In this document: positions 10,983 to 23,027 of the stretch, one piece after another
Position numbering within the stretch: the first letter of the stretch is position 1
How the letters are laid out: each line of letters opens with the position of its first letter
Assembly (NCBI GenBank): GCA_963921935.1
Contig: OY998176.1
Location: forward strand, 88,662,910-88,726,909
Direction of reading: 5' to 3'
Length of the DNA: 64,000 nucleotides
Source: Galeruca laticollis
Taxonomy: Eukaryota > Arthropoda > Insecta > Coleoptera > Chrysomelidae
Translations under genes and position numbers: made by a program
Notes under the pieces: model-generated
What the model was told of the DNA's origin: nothing
Databases searched by the model: none
The model's input: only the letters and a program-made list of their open reading frames with translations

Positions 10983-11216
10983 AATAGGCCAGTCCTTATA
11001 GAGATAAAAAACATACAGAAACAAAGAAAACCGCTAAGAAAGTATATGAAACAGGCAAGAGAAAAAGGAGACAAAGCTAAGTTTATCTACCATACCTTAC
11101 ATATAAATTACAAAGTATACAGTTTTAAAGAATTAGAAGAAAAAAGAAATGATTTAGATATACCTGGAGGATGGAACAAAACAACAGCTACGGAAACCGT
11201 CTCTGATTTAGGATAA
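10983..11216 (+). pseudogene. LINE ORF1 C-terminal fragment
   Basis: Open frame reading NRPVLIEIKNIQKQRKPLRK, then QAREKGDKAKFIYHTLHIN and YSFKELEEKRNDLDIPGGW, ending at TAA 11214-11216. The K/R-rich REKGDKAKFIY...LHIN...VYSFKEL pattern is the C-terminal domain seen in arthropod LINE ORF1 proteins. It sits directly upstream of an endonuclease start (11268), in normal LINE order. Confidence 0.6.
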
Positions 11217-11267
11217 TCGTACGGATCAAGGAACGGAATACAAAAATGAAATACCACATACCACAAA

Positions 11268-11353
11268 CGTCCGGAGATACAACATATATTAGACCAATAT
11301 AAATCCGAAATAATATATCTTCAGGAATATCGAGTGACGACAAAGTTCGAGCT
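11268..11353 (+). pseudogene. LINE endonuclease, first part (split by piggyBac)
   Basis: Reads RPEIQHILDQYKSEIIYLQE, the start of the APE-like endonuclease with its catalytic Glu in YLQE (family consensus IICLQET). The reading frame runs straight into the TTAA at 11354-11357 and resumes after the piggyBac element at 13843. Confidence 0.65.
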
Positions 11354-11357
11354 TTAA

Positions 11358-13838
11358 CCTTCATGGGACGGACATCAAAATTTTACGAAAAGGACTAACG
11401 GGTCCGAGAAGACTCCATGCGTGGAATTGCAGAAATGCTGTATTTTTCTTTAAATTAAATATATAGAAAAGAAATTTTTTCAAAGTTTTACCATTAACCG
11501 TTTATTAGTCAAAAATCATCACGAAAAAATACAAAATACCCTAATCACTAATACTACTAGCTACATATCATTTTAACATTTTTTACAAACTATCTCCGAT
11601 TTTGAATGTTCTAGGAACACAAAGTTATTACACCTAATACATATTTTTCTAGATTTTCTCTCTTTTCCTCTTTAACACATATGGCAGCGCCCCCTGGTAA
11701 TTAGTTGTTCAACTCTATGTTCTGTTGCATCCAGTAGATCGGGAAAAACGTCTGTCATATGCCGTTTTCTATTCGTCTGATTGTATTTATTATCATATCT
11801 CCGGAAAACGTTTTTCTTTATGAGTTCTTTTCCTAATCTCAAAATATACATTTTACGTTTATCCAAACTGTTTTTTCGCCAATCCGGGTTTTGCAGTAAC
11901 CACAATTTATAAGCATTTATTCCTGCGATATCTATAAGATGCGAAAATATTGCCATTGGCCAGCGGTTTGACTTTCTCTGCACTGTATATTCTTTGGCCA
12001 ACTTAACTGAAGTGTCGACAGCACCTTTTGTTTTGTTTTAATGAAGAATAATTTCTGGTTTATAGTGCTGTTCTTCTCCAGCTACTTTACTTTCAGTATG
12101 CTCACTTGAAAGTGAGATGACAGCATGTTTTTGTTTTGGAACATAGGATACTAGCGTTCTTTGATTTCTAAAAGCAAACATACTTGAAAACTCTTTCTTG
12201 TACGATGCCGGTAGAGTTCCCTGGGAATAAATGTTTTATTTTTCCGGAGAGTTCCACATAAAGTAATATTTTCTTTCCACAACTTGTCAGCAAGTTCTAA
12301 ACTTGTAAAAATGTTATCGTTCGTTATTCCAAATCCGCCTTCCAAATGGTCTGTCAAATCTAGGACAACCCTTTAACCTTGACCCTTTTCCGCTTTGTTA
12401 CCTTGTTTTCCAAAAATTAATAGATACATAGGAATATAAAGTTTGCCTATATTGCTTTTCAAATAACTTATCCAAATAAACTTGCATGTTTGCAATATAA
12501 GAAGTGGTGCAGTCGACATGAGCCCATATTTTGATTCCATACTTCTCAGGTTTACTCTTCATATAGACTCGGAATGGTGCCTTACCCCTAAATGGTACAA
12601 GCTGCTCATCTACACATAGATGGTCGCCAGGATTAAGTGATTTTTTACAATTAGAAGTGAAAATATCGAATATATCTCTTATCGGAGCTAGCTTATTTAC
12701 TAATTTTCGTACTTGTCTTGTTTGAAAATTATCAAAGCGTAAAAATGAAGTAATTTGTTTGAATCTGTCTCTTGACATTGGAGCAGGAATTATAGGACGA
12801 CAGTAAGAAATATCTTGACACCAGAGCATATCGATAGCCTCTTTCGATCCGTGAATTGCGCCAAGAATGAGCAACAGTCCAATATAAGCTTCAATCTCTG
12901 TAGAATCAACAGGTACAAAAACTTCAATTTTATTCGGATTTTCTATATTCCATTTATCAAAATATGTTTGTGCCTTTCTGTTTGTTTCGGTTACTATTAT
13001 GTTCAGAATATCCGGAGATAGGAAAAGAAGAAAAGCGTCTTTTATACTTGAGATATCAGAACTGTAATTTGTAAGACCTAGAGGATGTCTCCGAATATTA
13101 GCTTTTGAACGTTCAACTTTTGTGTTTCCTGGAATTTTTGACCACTCAGTTCCATCTTTAGATTTATATACTGGAATGCCCTGGCTGTTACTAACTGTTG
13201 GTTCCTCTGGGTTCGTTTTCTCTATACTTTGATCAACAACTATTACATCATTTTCTTCCTCTACTTCTGTGACAATGTCTTCATCTTCTAAGTCACTCGA
13301 TGTTTTCTCATTGATAACACTATCAAACTCTGGATCATCACTTTCAAGTATACGTTACATCTCATCGTCAGTAAGCCCCTCGCAATTGTTTGTAAATAAA
13401 AACTGACTCATTTTTAAAACGATGTACCCTACTCACAATATCACAAGAGACTAACCCGAATATTCAAGTCTAAAAATTATATCGCTGTGCGGGGAATCCC
13501 CCATTTGAACTCGTAATTTACATTTTACAATTATATGGGTAAATTCCCTGTGAGTAAACAAACGTTAAATGTATGGGATTCCCCGATTTTACTAACAGTT
13601 ACCGGGATTATTTTATCGGACGTAAAAGGCTGACCGGGGTCTGCAGAGACCCCTGGAATATGAAACTATTTTTTGTTTATACCAGCCAATAAAAACTACT
13701 AAATACATCATATTTTATCAAAATAATTCATAAACTGCAGCTAGATGAAAGATCAATGTTTGAAAATTTGCGTTTGCAAAGATACAGCAAAAACATACGT
13801 TATGGGGTATAAACGGACCCCGGCCAGTCCTATGAAGG
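11358..13838 (-). mobile_element. piggyBac element 1, inserted in a LINE
   Basis: TTAA target duplications at 11354-11357 and 13839-13842 flank a 2,481-bp element. The ends match as inverted repeats: CCTTCATGGGAC on the left against CCTTCATAGGAC (complement) on the right, one mismatch in 12. A GGGGTCTGCAGAGACCCC palindrome lies inside the right end (~13637-13654). The transposase gene is on the minus strand. Size, TTAA specificity and gene content all fit piggyBac. Confidence 0.9.
11672..13411 (-). pseudogene. piggyBac transposase 1, broken
   Basis: Starts MSQFLFTNNCEGLTDDEM at 13411, with an acidic N-terminus, as in other piggyBac transposases. An in-frame TAA follows at about codon 19. Conserved blocks in order: GIPVYKSKDGTEWSKIPG, YIGLLLILGAIHGSKEAI, PMSRDRFKQI..FLRFD, LAPIRDIFDIF, DHLCVDEQLVPFRG (first catalytic Asp), NDNIFTSLELA (second Asp), KTKGAVDTSVKLAKEYTV (third Asp), then the C-terminus. 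Frameshifts occur near 12400 and 12150, and a stop just before the third Asp block (about 12038). The C-terminal cysteine-rich domain is cut short after RGRCHMC. All three catalytic aspartates remain visible, but the gene cannot make a full protein. Confidence 0.88.
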
Positions 13839-13842
13839 TTAA

Positions 13843-14045
13843 GCCAGTATCAGAAATTCTGCCAACATCGTAATGGTTTCCAGAGAGCAAGCGGCGGAAT
13901 AGGAATTCTAACAATTAATACCATCGAAGCTTAGGAAATTCCTCTACAATCGAACCTAGAAGCTATTGCTGTCCAAATTCGCGATGCAAACGACATCCAC
14001 ATCTGCAATATATATTTCCCACCGAACACGATCCCCTACAGCTCT
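13843..14045 (+). pseudogene. LINE endonuclease, second part
   Basis: Continues the interrupted endonuclease: RASGGIGILTINTIE, an in-frame stop, then LEAIAVQIRDANDIHICNIY and FPPNTIPYSS. The GG(I/V)(G/A)ILI and ICNIYFPPN motifs are characteristic of Jockey-type endonucleases. The sequence breaks off at about 14045 into unrelated DNA. Confidence 0.75.
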
Positions 14046-14649
14046 TAAAGCAGGGTGGATTCAAAATTGAATTCGAAAATTGAAAGGAAGGAAGGAGCAA
14101 AAGGTGAAGCATGTACTTTTTAGGTACTTATCTTGAAAGATTTCCTTTAGGAAGGGTGGACAGAAGCCTTGTCCTGGAGCGGTCCCAGTATGGTGTCGTC
14201 AATCACTTAAGGTGGATTGCGGATTAATGAGAGAGGTATTCTAGTGGCATTCTTGAAGCTTTTCTTCAGCTAAGGTGTGCTGATAGTTGATATAGATAGT
14301 ATCAGAAATCGTGTCTTAAGCACTAAATGCGTCCTAGCTTCAAATAAGTCCTCTCAAATGTGCCGAGGCATTGAATGCGTTCTAGCCGCTGTGCTCACTA
14401 CAACAATTGAGGCAAAAGAAAATGACGATACGTCTTGCCTAAAAAACAGTCTTAACGAAAAAAGATATGATGTTAGCATTTTGCATCGTAAGATTCAAGC
14501 AGCCGTGAACAAATATCATTTGTCTTGTGGTCAGAGTTGGGTATTGGAAGTGGTTAATGAGACGGTGAAAGGGAATTAAGAAGTATTTGCGATATAAATT
14601 TAACAATCGAAACAGGGTGAACGCGTTTAATAAGTATAAATAACTGAAA
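14046..14649. other. Unidentified insert between LINE endonuclease and RT
   Basis: About 600 bp that does not resemble LINE sequence. It includes a 100-codon ORF at 14277..14579 with no family I recognise. It could be another small insertion or a deletion/rearrangement scar; I see no clear terminal repeats. Confidence 0.4.
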
Positions 14650-16926
14650 ACAGTACAATGCAAAGTAGAGTTTTTGAGACTGCGAGCCAAATCCCGGTTT
14701 ACAATAAAAAACGCAAATCATGGACTGACTACGTATCATCACTAAATTCAGATACCCCAATAACCAAATATGGAAAAAATTAAGAAGAATATCTGGCATA
14801 AAATAATTATAAAATTAACAGACTTCTGGTCGAAATCCACAATTCAAATAACAACACTGACATAGCAAATGCCCTCGTTAATGTCTACCAACAGCGCTCC
14901 AGCGAAATCAACCAGAACATATCAGTAATCTTTAAAAAAGAATTCCATGATCAAAACAACATTGGAATTGAGGCGGAAAGTAATGATTCACTCAATTCAC
15001 CTCTAACCATGGCAGAATATCACGAAGCATTAACAAGCTTCAAAGTTTCCACTCCTGGACCTGATCACATTCCTATCATTTTCCTCAAGTATTTTCCCGA
15101 AAAAGCTCATCAACATTTACTCCAGTTATTTGAAATTATCTGGTTACAACATAAATTCCCGGAAACTTGGCGAGAGTTGCTAATAATCCCCATACATAAG
15201 TCTCGGACTCCGATATCAAATCCCCAAACTTACCACCCTATTTCGCTCACATGTATCATGAGCAAATTAATAGAAAATATGAGTAACAAAAGATTACTAT
15301 TGACACTGGAAAAACGCAACCTAATCATCATTGAACTTGAAAGCGAAATCAGTGATGAAGCGTTTGCACTAAAAAAAAATGCTTAACGGTATTCTACATC
15401 ACAAACTTCCTACAAGACAGATCGTTTGAAGTCAAAGTAAACAACACAATGTCTGAATTAAAATTAAAAAGAAAAGGCATTCTTTCCACAAGGTTCTGTA
15501 CTTAGCCCGACCTTATTCATAAAAGCAATGAACGATGTTCTACAAGGATTGAAAACGCCACTTAAAACCCGTTCATATGCCGATGACCTGGTCCTTTACT
15601 GCAAAAGTAAGAATCTTAAAACAGGATAGAAGATAGCGCAAGAGCTCCTCTTCCATTTAGAACATTGGACAGAACGAACAGGCTTCATATTTTCAACCGA
15701 GAAATCTAAACTCATTATTTCTCTCCTCCTGACATGTCAAAAACGACTGAACCTCGTAAAATGCTGGCTGATAAAAATTGGGGTGCTGATCGAGAAAATC
15801 TGATCACGCTGTATCGTACATTGATCAGATCCATGTTAGATTACGGGTCAATTTCCTACACGACAGCGGCTAAATCACTCTTAAACCGAGTAAATAGCAT
15901 TCATAACACGGCTCTATGCATAATAACAGGGGAATTCCACACTACACCAATCGAGTGCCTTTATAGAGAAGTTTGAGAACCATCGCTAGATGACAGAAGA
16001 TTACCCTACCTATCAAAATTGCACCACAGAAAACTTCCCCAACCTGTTCCAAAAACCAAGAACCTCCAAACCTCACTATACCCGAATTAAAAACTACCTC
16101 ACTATACTTAACTAATCATTTCCAGAATGCTATCTCAATGAACTTCAATTCCACCCTGGCAAATCAAAACTCCAACTTGTATCACCTGTATTTCTTCCTA
16201 TAATAAGTATTCTGAAAACCACTACATTATTAGATCTACGCTAAAGAGCATACTAGAAAAGCTCTCTGACTACTTCCACTTTTATACTAACGCCTCAAAG
16301 TTTTCTAATAAAGTCGGAGCTTCTGTAGTGACCACAACCTCGACCCACATGTTCAAGCTCTCTCCAACCTGCTATATCCTCTCAGAGGAGCTGTATGCAC
16401 TATATGAAGCCTAAATCCTCATAAATGCATCTGACGCACATAACCACCTCATTCCTTCGTATTCCCTCAGCGCTCTAAAAGCCTGACAAGCCACTCACCC
16501 AGATCATCCCATTGTGACAAAAATAAACCAAGAACTTTATTTTGCCGAACAAAGCTGTAATAATGTTATCTTCATATGGATACCATCCCATATAGGAATT
16601 GATGGTAAAGAAGAAGCAGATAAATATGCCAAAGAAGCCGCAGGAAGTGACACAACCGATACTATTGCACTATCAGTGAGTGCGGATATAAAATGTACAA
16701 GAAAATCTAAAATAAATACTGCGTGCTACAACCAAGTTGAAGAAAGTGGAAAAGTCAATAAAGCCCTGGTCTGCATTACCTAAAAACCGCCAAGACCAAG
16801 TCCTACTAACTCGACTACGCCTAGGGCGCACACAGTCATATTTTCAGTAGAGATCCTAAACCAAAATGCAACTATTGCAATGAAATACTCTCCGTGAACC
16901 ACTCACTTACTCATTGTCCGCAATTA
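14650..16926 (+). pseudogene. LINE ORF2 remnant: RT, RNase H, CCHC knuckle (Jockey/I-like)
   Basis: Domains appear in order across several frames. The linker (SWTDYVSSLNSDTPITKYGK) starts near 14700. RT fingers: ALTSFKVSTPGPDHIPIIFL and WRELLIIPIHKS at 15009..15386. Palm: KGIPQGSVLSPTLFI then RSYADDLVLYCK near 15590. Thumb: LYRTLIRSMLDYGSISY at 15734..15976. RNase H: FYTNASKFSNKVGASVV (first Asp changed to Asn in YTNAS), SEELYALYEA (Glu), and IWIPSHIGIDGKEEADKYAK at 16570-16640 (last Asp). It ends with a C-x2-C-x8-H-x4-C knuckle, PKCNYCNEILSVNHSLTHCP, near 16860-16920. Many frameshifts and stops are present. RT plus RNase H argues for the I/Jockey/R1 super-group. Confidence 0.85.
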
Positions 16927-17140
16927 GCATCGAAACAACAGGCGCAACTTCCTAGTGGTGAACTTGCAGACATATTGGGCCATCATGTAATGTGCACAAT
17001 TTAGAAAAGTTTGTAAAATATCGATAGACGTTCTGAGACTTATATAGACATTGTTCATGTATAACTTGCTTTTTTCTGTAAACCTTAATGACGCTAATGA
17101 CCCATGTGGTCGATGCGTATTATTAAAAAAATAGGAAATT

Positions 17141-17356
17141 ATGAGTAAACTCACGGAACTATCAAACAATAAACATAAATTATCTACAGCTTACCATCAC
17201 GAATCAATAGGAAGCTGTGAAAAATTATATAGAATTTTTAACGAATATGTCTCACTTTCTATATGTGAAACGAAAGATGACTGGTGTGAATATGCAAGAC
17301 TTCTTCACATACGATACAAGTCAAGTTTTTTGACAGTGATTTCATACGCTAAATAA
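17141..17356 (+). pseudogene. Ty3/gypsy integrase core fragment
   Basis: Seventy-one codons reading STAYHHESIGSCEKLYRIFN and DDWCEYARLLHIRYKSS. This matches the end of the retroviral-type integrase core (consensus TTAYHPQSNGSLERSHR...W..Y....YN), including the catalytic Glu in SCEK. It is an isolated scrap with no visible LTR or neighbouring pol domain. Confidence 0.65.
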
Positions 17357-17429
17357 AAAATATTGATTTGTTCTGAAATAGTTGAATAAATGTCACTACC
17401 CTAAATATTTAAGAATTTTTTTGGCTTTA

Positions 17430-17592
17430 GGGCTTGGCCCACCCACCCAGTTCCTGGCTGCCCTAAATCATTTAAAGTGTCTAAATATTCTTGGGATAAG
17501 GTCCTTATCATAGAATTAACAAAAATTCAGTTTGGAAATTATATTTATTGACGTTTCGGCTAGAATATCTAGCCTTAAAGATGTTATCTATC
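17430..17592 (-). repeat. PLE subfamily C 3' tail, inverted copy
   Basis: Read on the minus strand this gives CTAGCCGAAACGTCAATAAA..., then AATTTTTGTTAATTCTATGA and CCTTATCCCAAGAATATTTA. It closely matches the plus-strand tail at about 19775..19860. The two tails point away from each other on either side of the Harbinger remnant. Confidence 0.7.
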
Positions 17593-17721
17593 AAATTTGG
17601 TGGTTAGTTGTTTAATTGTAAGACATTTTTTGCTTTTATAATTGAAGATCTGCTAGGCGTATCACGAGTAATTTTTTTGGAAGAGAGGATGTTGCGAATT
17701 TAAATTAGGATATCTACCTAG

Positions 17722-18843
17722 TCAAGTGTGTTTTTGAGAAAATAATGCATGAAAAACATGACTCTCAAGTAAAAAAACTGAAACCGAAAGACCTGGATTT
17801 TCATTTTCTGGATTTTCATACAATATATCTTCATCTACTGCCCTTGCTCTTGCATTGTTGTGTAAAATGACACAACTGTGTATAACTTCAGTCACTTTAT
17901 CAGAGCTGTAATACAACGCCCTTTGTCCATGTATGCAGCGAAACCTATTTTTTGTGGCCCTATTGAATGTTCAATTTTAACCCTCAAACTTGACATTTTG
18001 GTGTTGAACCTTGAGTGAGGAGAGTTCGTACGAGAAGTATTCACTGGAACTAGTAACCATGGTTCTAGCGGATAATAACTATCTCCTATTAAGTAGTTTT
18101 CTGTATTATTATTTACATGGTCTCTATCCAATTCTTCCCTAACTCTATACATCATCCAAATTGCTAAATCATGGACTGATTCAGGAAAACAGGTATTTAT
18201 TGCCAAAAATTTGTTATTGTGGTCACAGATAACTTGTATATTAAGGGCATAAAAGTTTTTGCCGGCAGTAAAATATTGGCCCTGGAAAAACTGGATTGTG
18301 TGCAGGAGGTGATACTATTCTAATCAGGCTACCATCTACGATTCCTATGGAGTTTTCAATACAAGCAGCAAGTTCTCTGTTTTATTATTCGCTTTCCTTC
18401 ATAAGTCGATGGAAATCTGATCCACTGATTGTAAAGTTGTAGATTTATTATTATTGTTACTTCCTCCAAACATCTACTAACTATTGGCTGGCTAACTGCA
18501 AAACACCACCCCATACCAATTTCTATCTGGTAACTTCCTTGTCCAAAGAAATTGAGGACTAGTGATATTCGTAATTGTAAAGGTATCCTGGTAATTCTTG
18601 CATGCTGATGCTGAATAAAATGAGGAAATAACGTATCAATTGGGTATAGGCATGTTTCTTTATTCAGCCTAAGCAGCTTTGAAAAGTGCCGGTCGGGCAT
18701 TTCAAAAGGATTACTGGCATCGCGTAAATTTCTACATCTCCAATTATTGAGGGTTCTAAAAAATAGCAAAATAATACTTACATTCTTTGCCTATTATCAT
18801 TTAAATTTTCAATAGAGAGATGTATTAATCCATCTAATGCCAT
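17722..18843 (-). pseudogene. PIF/Harbinger transposase, broken
   Basis: Begins MALDGLIHLSIENLNDNRQR at 18843, followed after a stop or short indel by NPFEMPDRHFSKLLRLNKE, the typical Harbinger N-terminus. The DDE nuclease motifs are all visible though in different frames: NSIGIVDGSLIRI (first Asp), LIGDSYYPLEPWLLVPV (second Asp), and LRVKIEHSIGPQK (Glu), then VTEVIHSCVILHNNA near the C-terminus. RKNFYALNIQVICDHNN lies between the first and second motifs. Active elements also carry a separate Myb-like gene; none is seen here. Frameshifts lie near 18380, 18215 and 17905. No convincing terminal repeat or TWA duplication was found. Confidence 0.82.
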
Positions 18844-18849
18844 TTTATA

Positions 18850-19140
18850 AGATATTCAACTATTCAAACTGACTGCTTAATTTTTAAAGGGTACTGTGTA
18901 GGTACGTGTTAAAAATATCATTCTAACGTACGATTTTAACAACTCTCCGGTATTTTTTAACGTGAAAAATATTACGGAATAGGAAATATTGGATTTGAAC
19001 CACCGTTAATAACATCACTTTGATATTCAGTAACAGTACAGGATAATTTTTCTATTTTACCGTACGTTATTTCTTCAACGTCCGTTTAAATTTAACATAT
19101 TCGTTAAAGAATCACATCTATAGTCTTTGAAAAAGTTATT
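18850..19140. other. Spacer between Harbinger remnant and PLE C
   Basis: AT-rich, no ORF. It probably contains the lost right end of the Harbinger element and the 5' truncation point of the PLE. Confidence 0.35.
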
Positions 19141-19870
19141 TCAATATATTAAAAACTACCATCCCCAAAAACAATAAAACAGATGTGGTCTACGAAATAC
19201 CCTGTAACAATTGCAATGGAGTATACATTGGACAAACCAGTCAGTATCTAAAAAATAGAATTAATGGTCAAAAATATGACAAAAAAACCTAAATGGCTCT
19301 GAGAAGTCACATGAGTGACAAAAAAACGGGAAATCTATGAAATGGTATATATTCAAAAATGCCAACACTGCATTAACTCATTAACTGATAGAAAAAATCT
19401 TAGCAAAGTATATTGAAACCTAGGAAATTAACAGCTAGTCTCAGTGAAGTATATTCTAATACATTTCCCAATGTAAATTTTACATATTTTTTATATGTAG
19501 AATTAATTACAATCATAAGACAAGGCCAATTAAAAAACAGGAATTTTCAACCAAAACTTGTTATTTCAAGTTATAAATGTATGTTTCTCTGTTTGTAGTT
19601 TGTGATGGATAATTTTTGAAATGTGTCACGAGAAAAATAACTGTTCTCAAGTTTTTGTGTAGGATATGAATATCGTATTATGATAAGATATTTTAATTTT
19701 AAAACACCCTTTCATTGAAAATATTAACACTGCTTTTTATCTCTTTGTAGTATTTTTATAAAGGATAAATATTCGAGCCGAAACGTCAATAAATATGATG
19801 TTCTAACTGAATTTCTGTTATTTTTATGGTAAGGACCTAATCCCAAGAATCTTTAGAAACAATATATCAA
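19141..19870 (+). mobile_element. Penelope-like element, subfamily C: GIY-YIG remnant and 3' tail
   Basis: From about 19177 the frame reads TDVVYEIPCNNCNGVYIGQT, a GIY-YIG motif (VVY/YIG), then RINGQKYDKKT and ALRSHMSDKKTG with frameshifts. The tail contains GAGCCGAAACGTCAATAAAT near 19775, a sequence commonly seen just after PLE endonuclease genes. It differs from subfamilies A and B in this window. The RT is absent, so this is a 5'-truncated copy. Confidence 0.72.
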
Positions 19871-19891
19871 AGTGGTCTACGAACATTTTTT

Positions 19892-19893
<2 letters not shown>

Positions 19894-19933
<40 letters not shown>
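19894..19933. repeat. (TA)n microsatellite, 40 bp
   Basis: Uninterrupted AT dinucleotides lying just after the PLE C tail. Confidence 0.95.
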
Positions 19934-19935
<2 letters not shown>

Positions 19936-22710
19936 TTAAGTTAGATGTGGATGTGCCCAACCAATAATTGGTGACATACGGATGCACTGACATCATGCTC
20001 AAACTTGTTCAGCCGTCTTAAATAATCATGAAACAGATATATCTGGAAAAATTCTCAATTTTTTTTTCGCGCCAATACAATACTTTCTTTTCTGATATTA
20101 GGTGTTCGGAGGTTAAGATTAAATTTAATCGAACATTACAATTTTTATGTCAGAATGTTAAAAAACTCATTATTTATAGTATTTTTAGAATGTAGAACGT
20201 ATTCATATTGGTAGAAATTCAAGAAATTGCATTAGTTCATCTTATTGACAATATTTCTGAGACTCAAATTAACATCTGACCTAATGGTTTCCACGATGAC
20301 TCAATGGTTCACTGAAATAGTATTTACTTGACAGTATTCGATACATCACAATTTTCACATATTTGCAGTTTCTCTTTCCACTGTGATTGATGATATTTGG
20401 CCAACAATATTGTGGCTTTCCTCAGTTATTATTTACAATAACTGGGAAAACTGGAAATATTAACGTTATGAGTTTATATTTTTATATTATAGGGCCGATA
20501 CTTTTATATTATCTTGGTTCGATATTAACACATATTTATCGGTGAATATTAAAGAATGTGTTTTAAAACTTGATAATCTTGCTTAATATACATATGACTA
20601 CATAATTATGGAAATAATTGGACGTGATACAATTATTGTTACTTTCTGAACCAATAATCTTGTTATTAATTGTTTTGAATTTATTGTAACAAATGATTTA
20701 ATTGAAATATCACAAAGACTTATAAGAAAAGTTTTGTGAAACATCTCCAATTTCCAGAGACTTTCTTAACGTTTTCTCCGTGTATATTTTTTATACATTA
20801 ACTGGAAAGTCAACCGCAGTAGTCAAACTAATTCCAGTCGATTATCTTGAGAAATAAAAAAGCTTTTACTCCTGATAAGTTTGACCTAGTTGTAACGAAA
20901 TTAGTTTTTGAAATTGGTATTGCTACCATTACAAGGTAATAGAGGATCTTTCTAAGAGAAAGAATGGTTCAGTAATTATTTTAATCAAGATGGAATCATA
21001 ATTCTGGTCAGTTTTGTGTCTATAGGATATAAGAAAAAGACAAGCATTTGAAAAGGATTTGTGTATTATCGTATTGTGTCTTTATAGAGACAGTTTCATT
21101 ATACATTTTAGTTACAATGGGATAGGTCTTCAAAGAATGATGTGGGGTAAATTCAGAGATGAAAACTACCTTACTGAAACTGTTCTTATTTTTACATCTT
21201 CATGTAAAATAATTTTCATATCGATTCTGATTTTGTTTTTTGTATATAATATTGTGATTGCTGCTAAGTTTTGAGGGGAAATGCCACAAGTTTTCAAATT
21301 TGTAAACGATCGACAAAGCCTGGGTTGTTGCTGATTTTGGAGATCTTCCAAACTCCTGATTGTAAGTGATTTTGGATATCCCCATTCTAAAATCCATAGG
21401 TTTGTACTCAGCAGACCACATATTCAAATGCCTGGAGAAACGTTATCAATGTAAAATGTGGAGGAGCACAAATTAGTATTTTGTCTTCTTTTGATATATC
21501 TCCAGTTCAAACATGTTTCCTTCTTCTTCCAATTTTCATATAACTTTTTTCAATTGATTTTTGAATTTCGGTATCAGAGTTCTGTCATCTGCTAAATAGT
21601 CAATAATTTCATTAAAAAAAATCTTCTCGAAACATCATTGTCAAAAATTGCAATTTATATTTCTGCTCGTGCTTTTATGGATGACCCTCAATGACCTCTA
21701 GTCCATGTGGAAAATGCAATTTTCACTGATATTTAAATCATCAGATATTTTAGTGAGAATTGAATACCTCTCAATTCTTTCCAAGGTTATAAATTTCTTT
21801 CAAGTCTTGAGTAAAAGTTTACTTAAGAGCGTTAAATTTGAGGATGCCTGAATTCCTAATTTACACAACCAGATGTTGGAGATATTTTTGTGTATAGAAT
21901 CAAAAGATTTATGCAGAACTTTTTGGCAGGATTCCAATTTCGCTGGAATAAGACACTGGTGTGCAGATTTCAATGGATACATGGAAACTATATGTATATA
22001 TTCATATAATAATATTTTTCAAATGTGCTTTTTTGCTTATAACTCGAACCTACTTCATAACATTCTTGACTTATTCAACATTTTTATTTTATATCGGTAA
22101 GTTGATATTATTGCAATTAGTTACTAGTAACAATTACGTATGATGATTGATATTGATTCAATGGATTTGTCAAAGTTAATAATAATCAATAAGACAAGTC
22201 CAAATAATCATAAAAAATAACAAAAATTATTGCGATTTAGGACGTTGTCCCCAAATCTTCCAATTCTATATTGAGAAATATATGGATGGTAATGACTTCA
22301 GTACAAAAATCTGTAGTTGAAACAAATCAGAGAAGCAGCTCAATATTTCTCTTTTTTTTCAAATTTTTGTCCCTTCATATGAATGAATTGATTTCTCGGA
22401 ACATTGCTCTCTTCAAGAGAGAGTCAAATATCCCAATAATTCTACCTCAATATTGGCCTTATAAATCACATTTTTCAATGAAAAAATTATTTAGAACTAA
22501 ACAGGGACCTGGAGGAGCAAGCGACAAAAGAATATCATTTTATCGAGAAAATATACGGGAAAAACTGTATTTGATGTAGAACCGATGAGTTACTGTGCAA
22601 TTTTGCCGATATATTCATCTGAGGAAGACAAAAATTACCGAACCGGAGTATATCTTTATAGGAATGCTTGAAATATTCCTCCTATTATTACTGCGAGTAC
22701 AATAAATTTT
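19934..22710. other. AT-rich spacer, no supported gene
   Basis: The ORFs here (all under 105 codons) are low-complexity or lack any motif. Nothing recognisable on either strand except possible leader sequence just upstream of the gag scrap at 22711. Confidence 0.4.
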
Positions 22711-22896
22711 ATGTCTGAAGTTGACCAATTATCAAACATTCTTCAAAGTTTAAAATTAGAACCTTCAACTGACTCACTAATTTTAAACCAAAGTTCAACA
22801 AATAATAATAATAACTTGATCATGGCCGAATTTAGACCAGAATATCTAAAATGTCTGCCAGATTTCGATGACAATACAATACAATACGTTATCTAA
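22711..22896 (+). pseudogene. Ty3/gypsy gag N-terminal fragment
   Basis: Sixty-one codons ending LIMAEFRPEYLKCLPDFDDN, which matches the start of insect gypsy Gag capsid proteins (pattern PEYL..(I/V)P.FDG). The frame ends abruptly, and later Gag sequence is not recognised. It is too short to place in a family. Confidence 0.5.
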
Positions 22897-22988
22897 ATTT
22901 ACATGTATGATTATGTTGAGCAATCTTTTCTAAGAATATTCCTTTCTGGTCTACAAGTATGAGACAAACTGTATGCATACAATCTGCT

Positions 22989-22993
<5 letters not shown>

Positions 22994-23025
<32 letters not shown>
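22994..23025. repeat. (TA)n microsatellite, 32 bp
   Basis: Perfect dinucleotide tract in otherwise AT-rich spacer. Confidence 0.95.

Positions 23026-23027
<2 letters not shown>

Noticed and set aside
14277..14579. 100-codon ORF
   Set aside because: No known motif; the stretch interrupts a LINE and is probably random.
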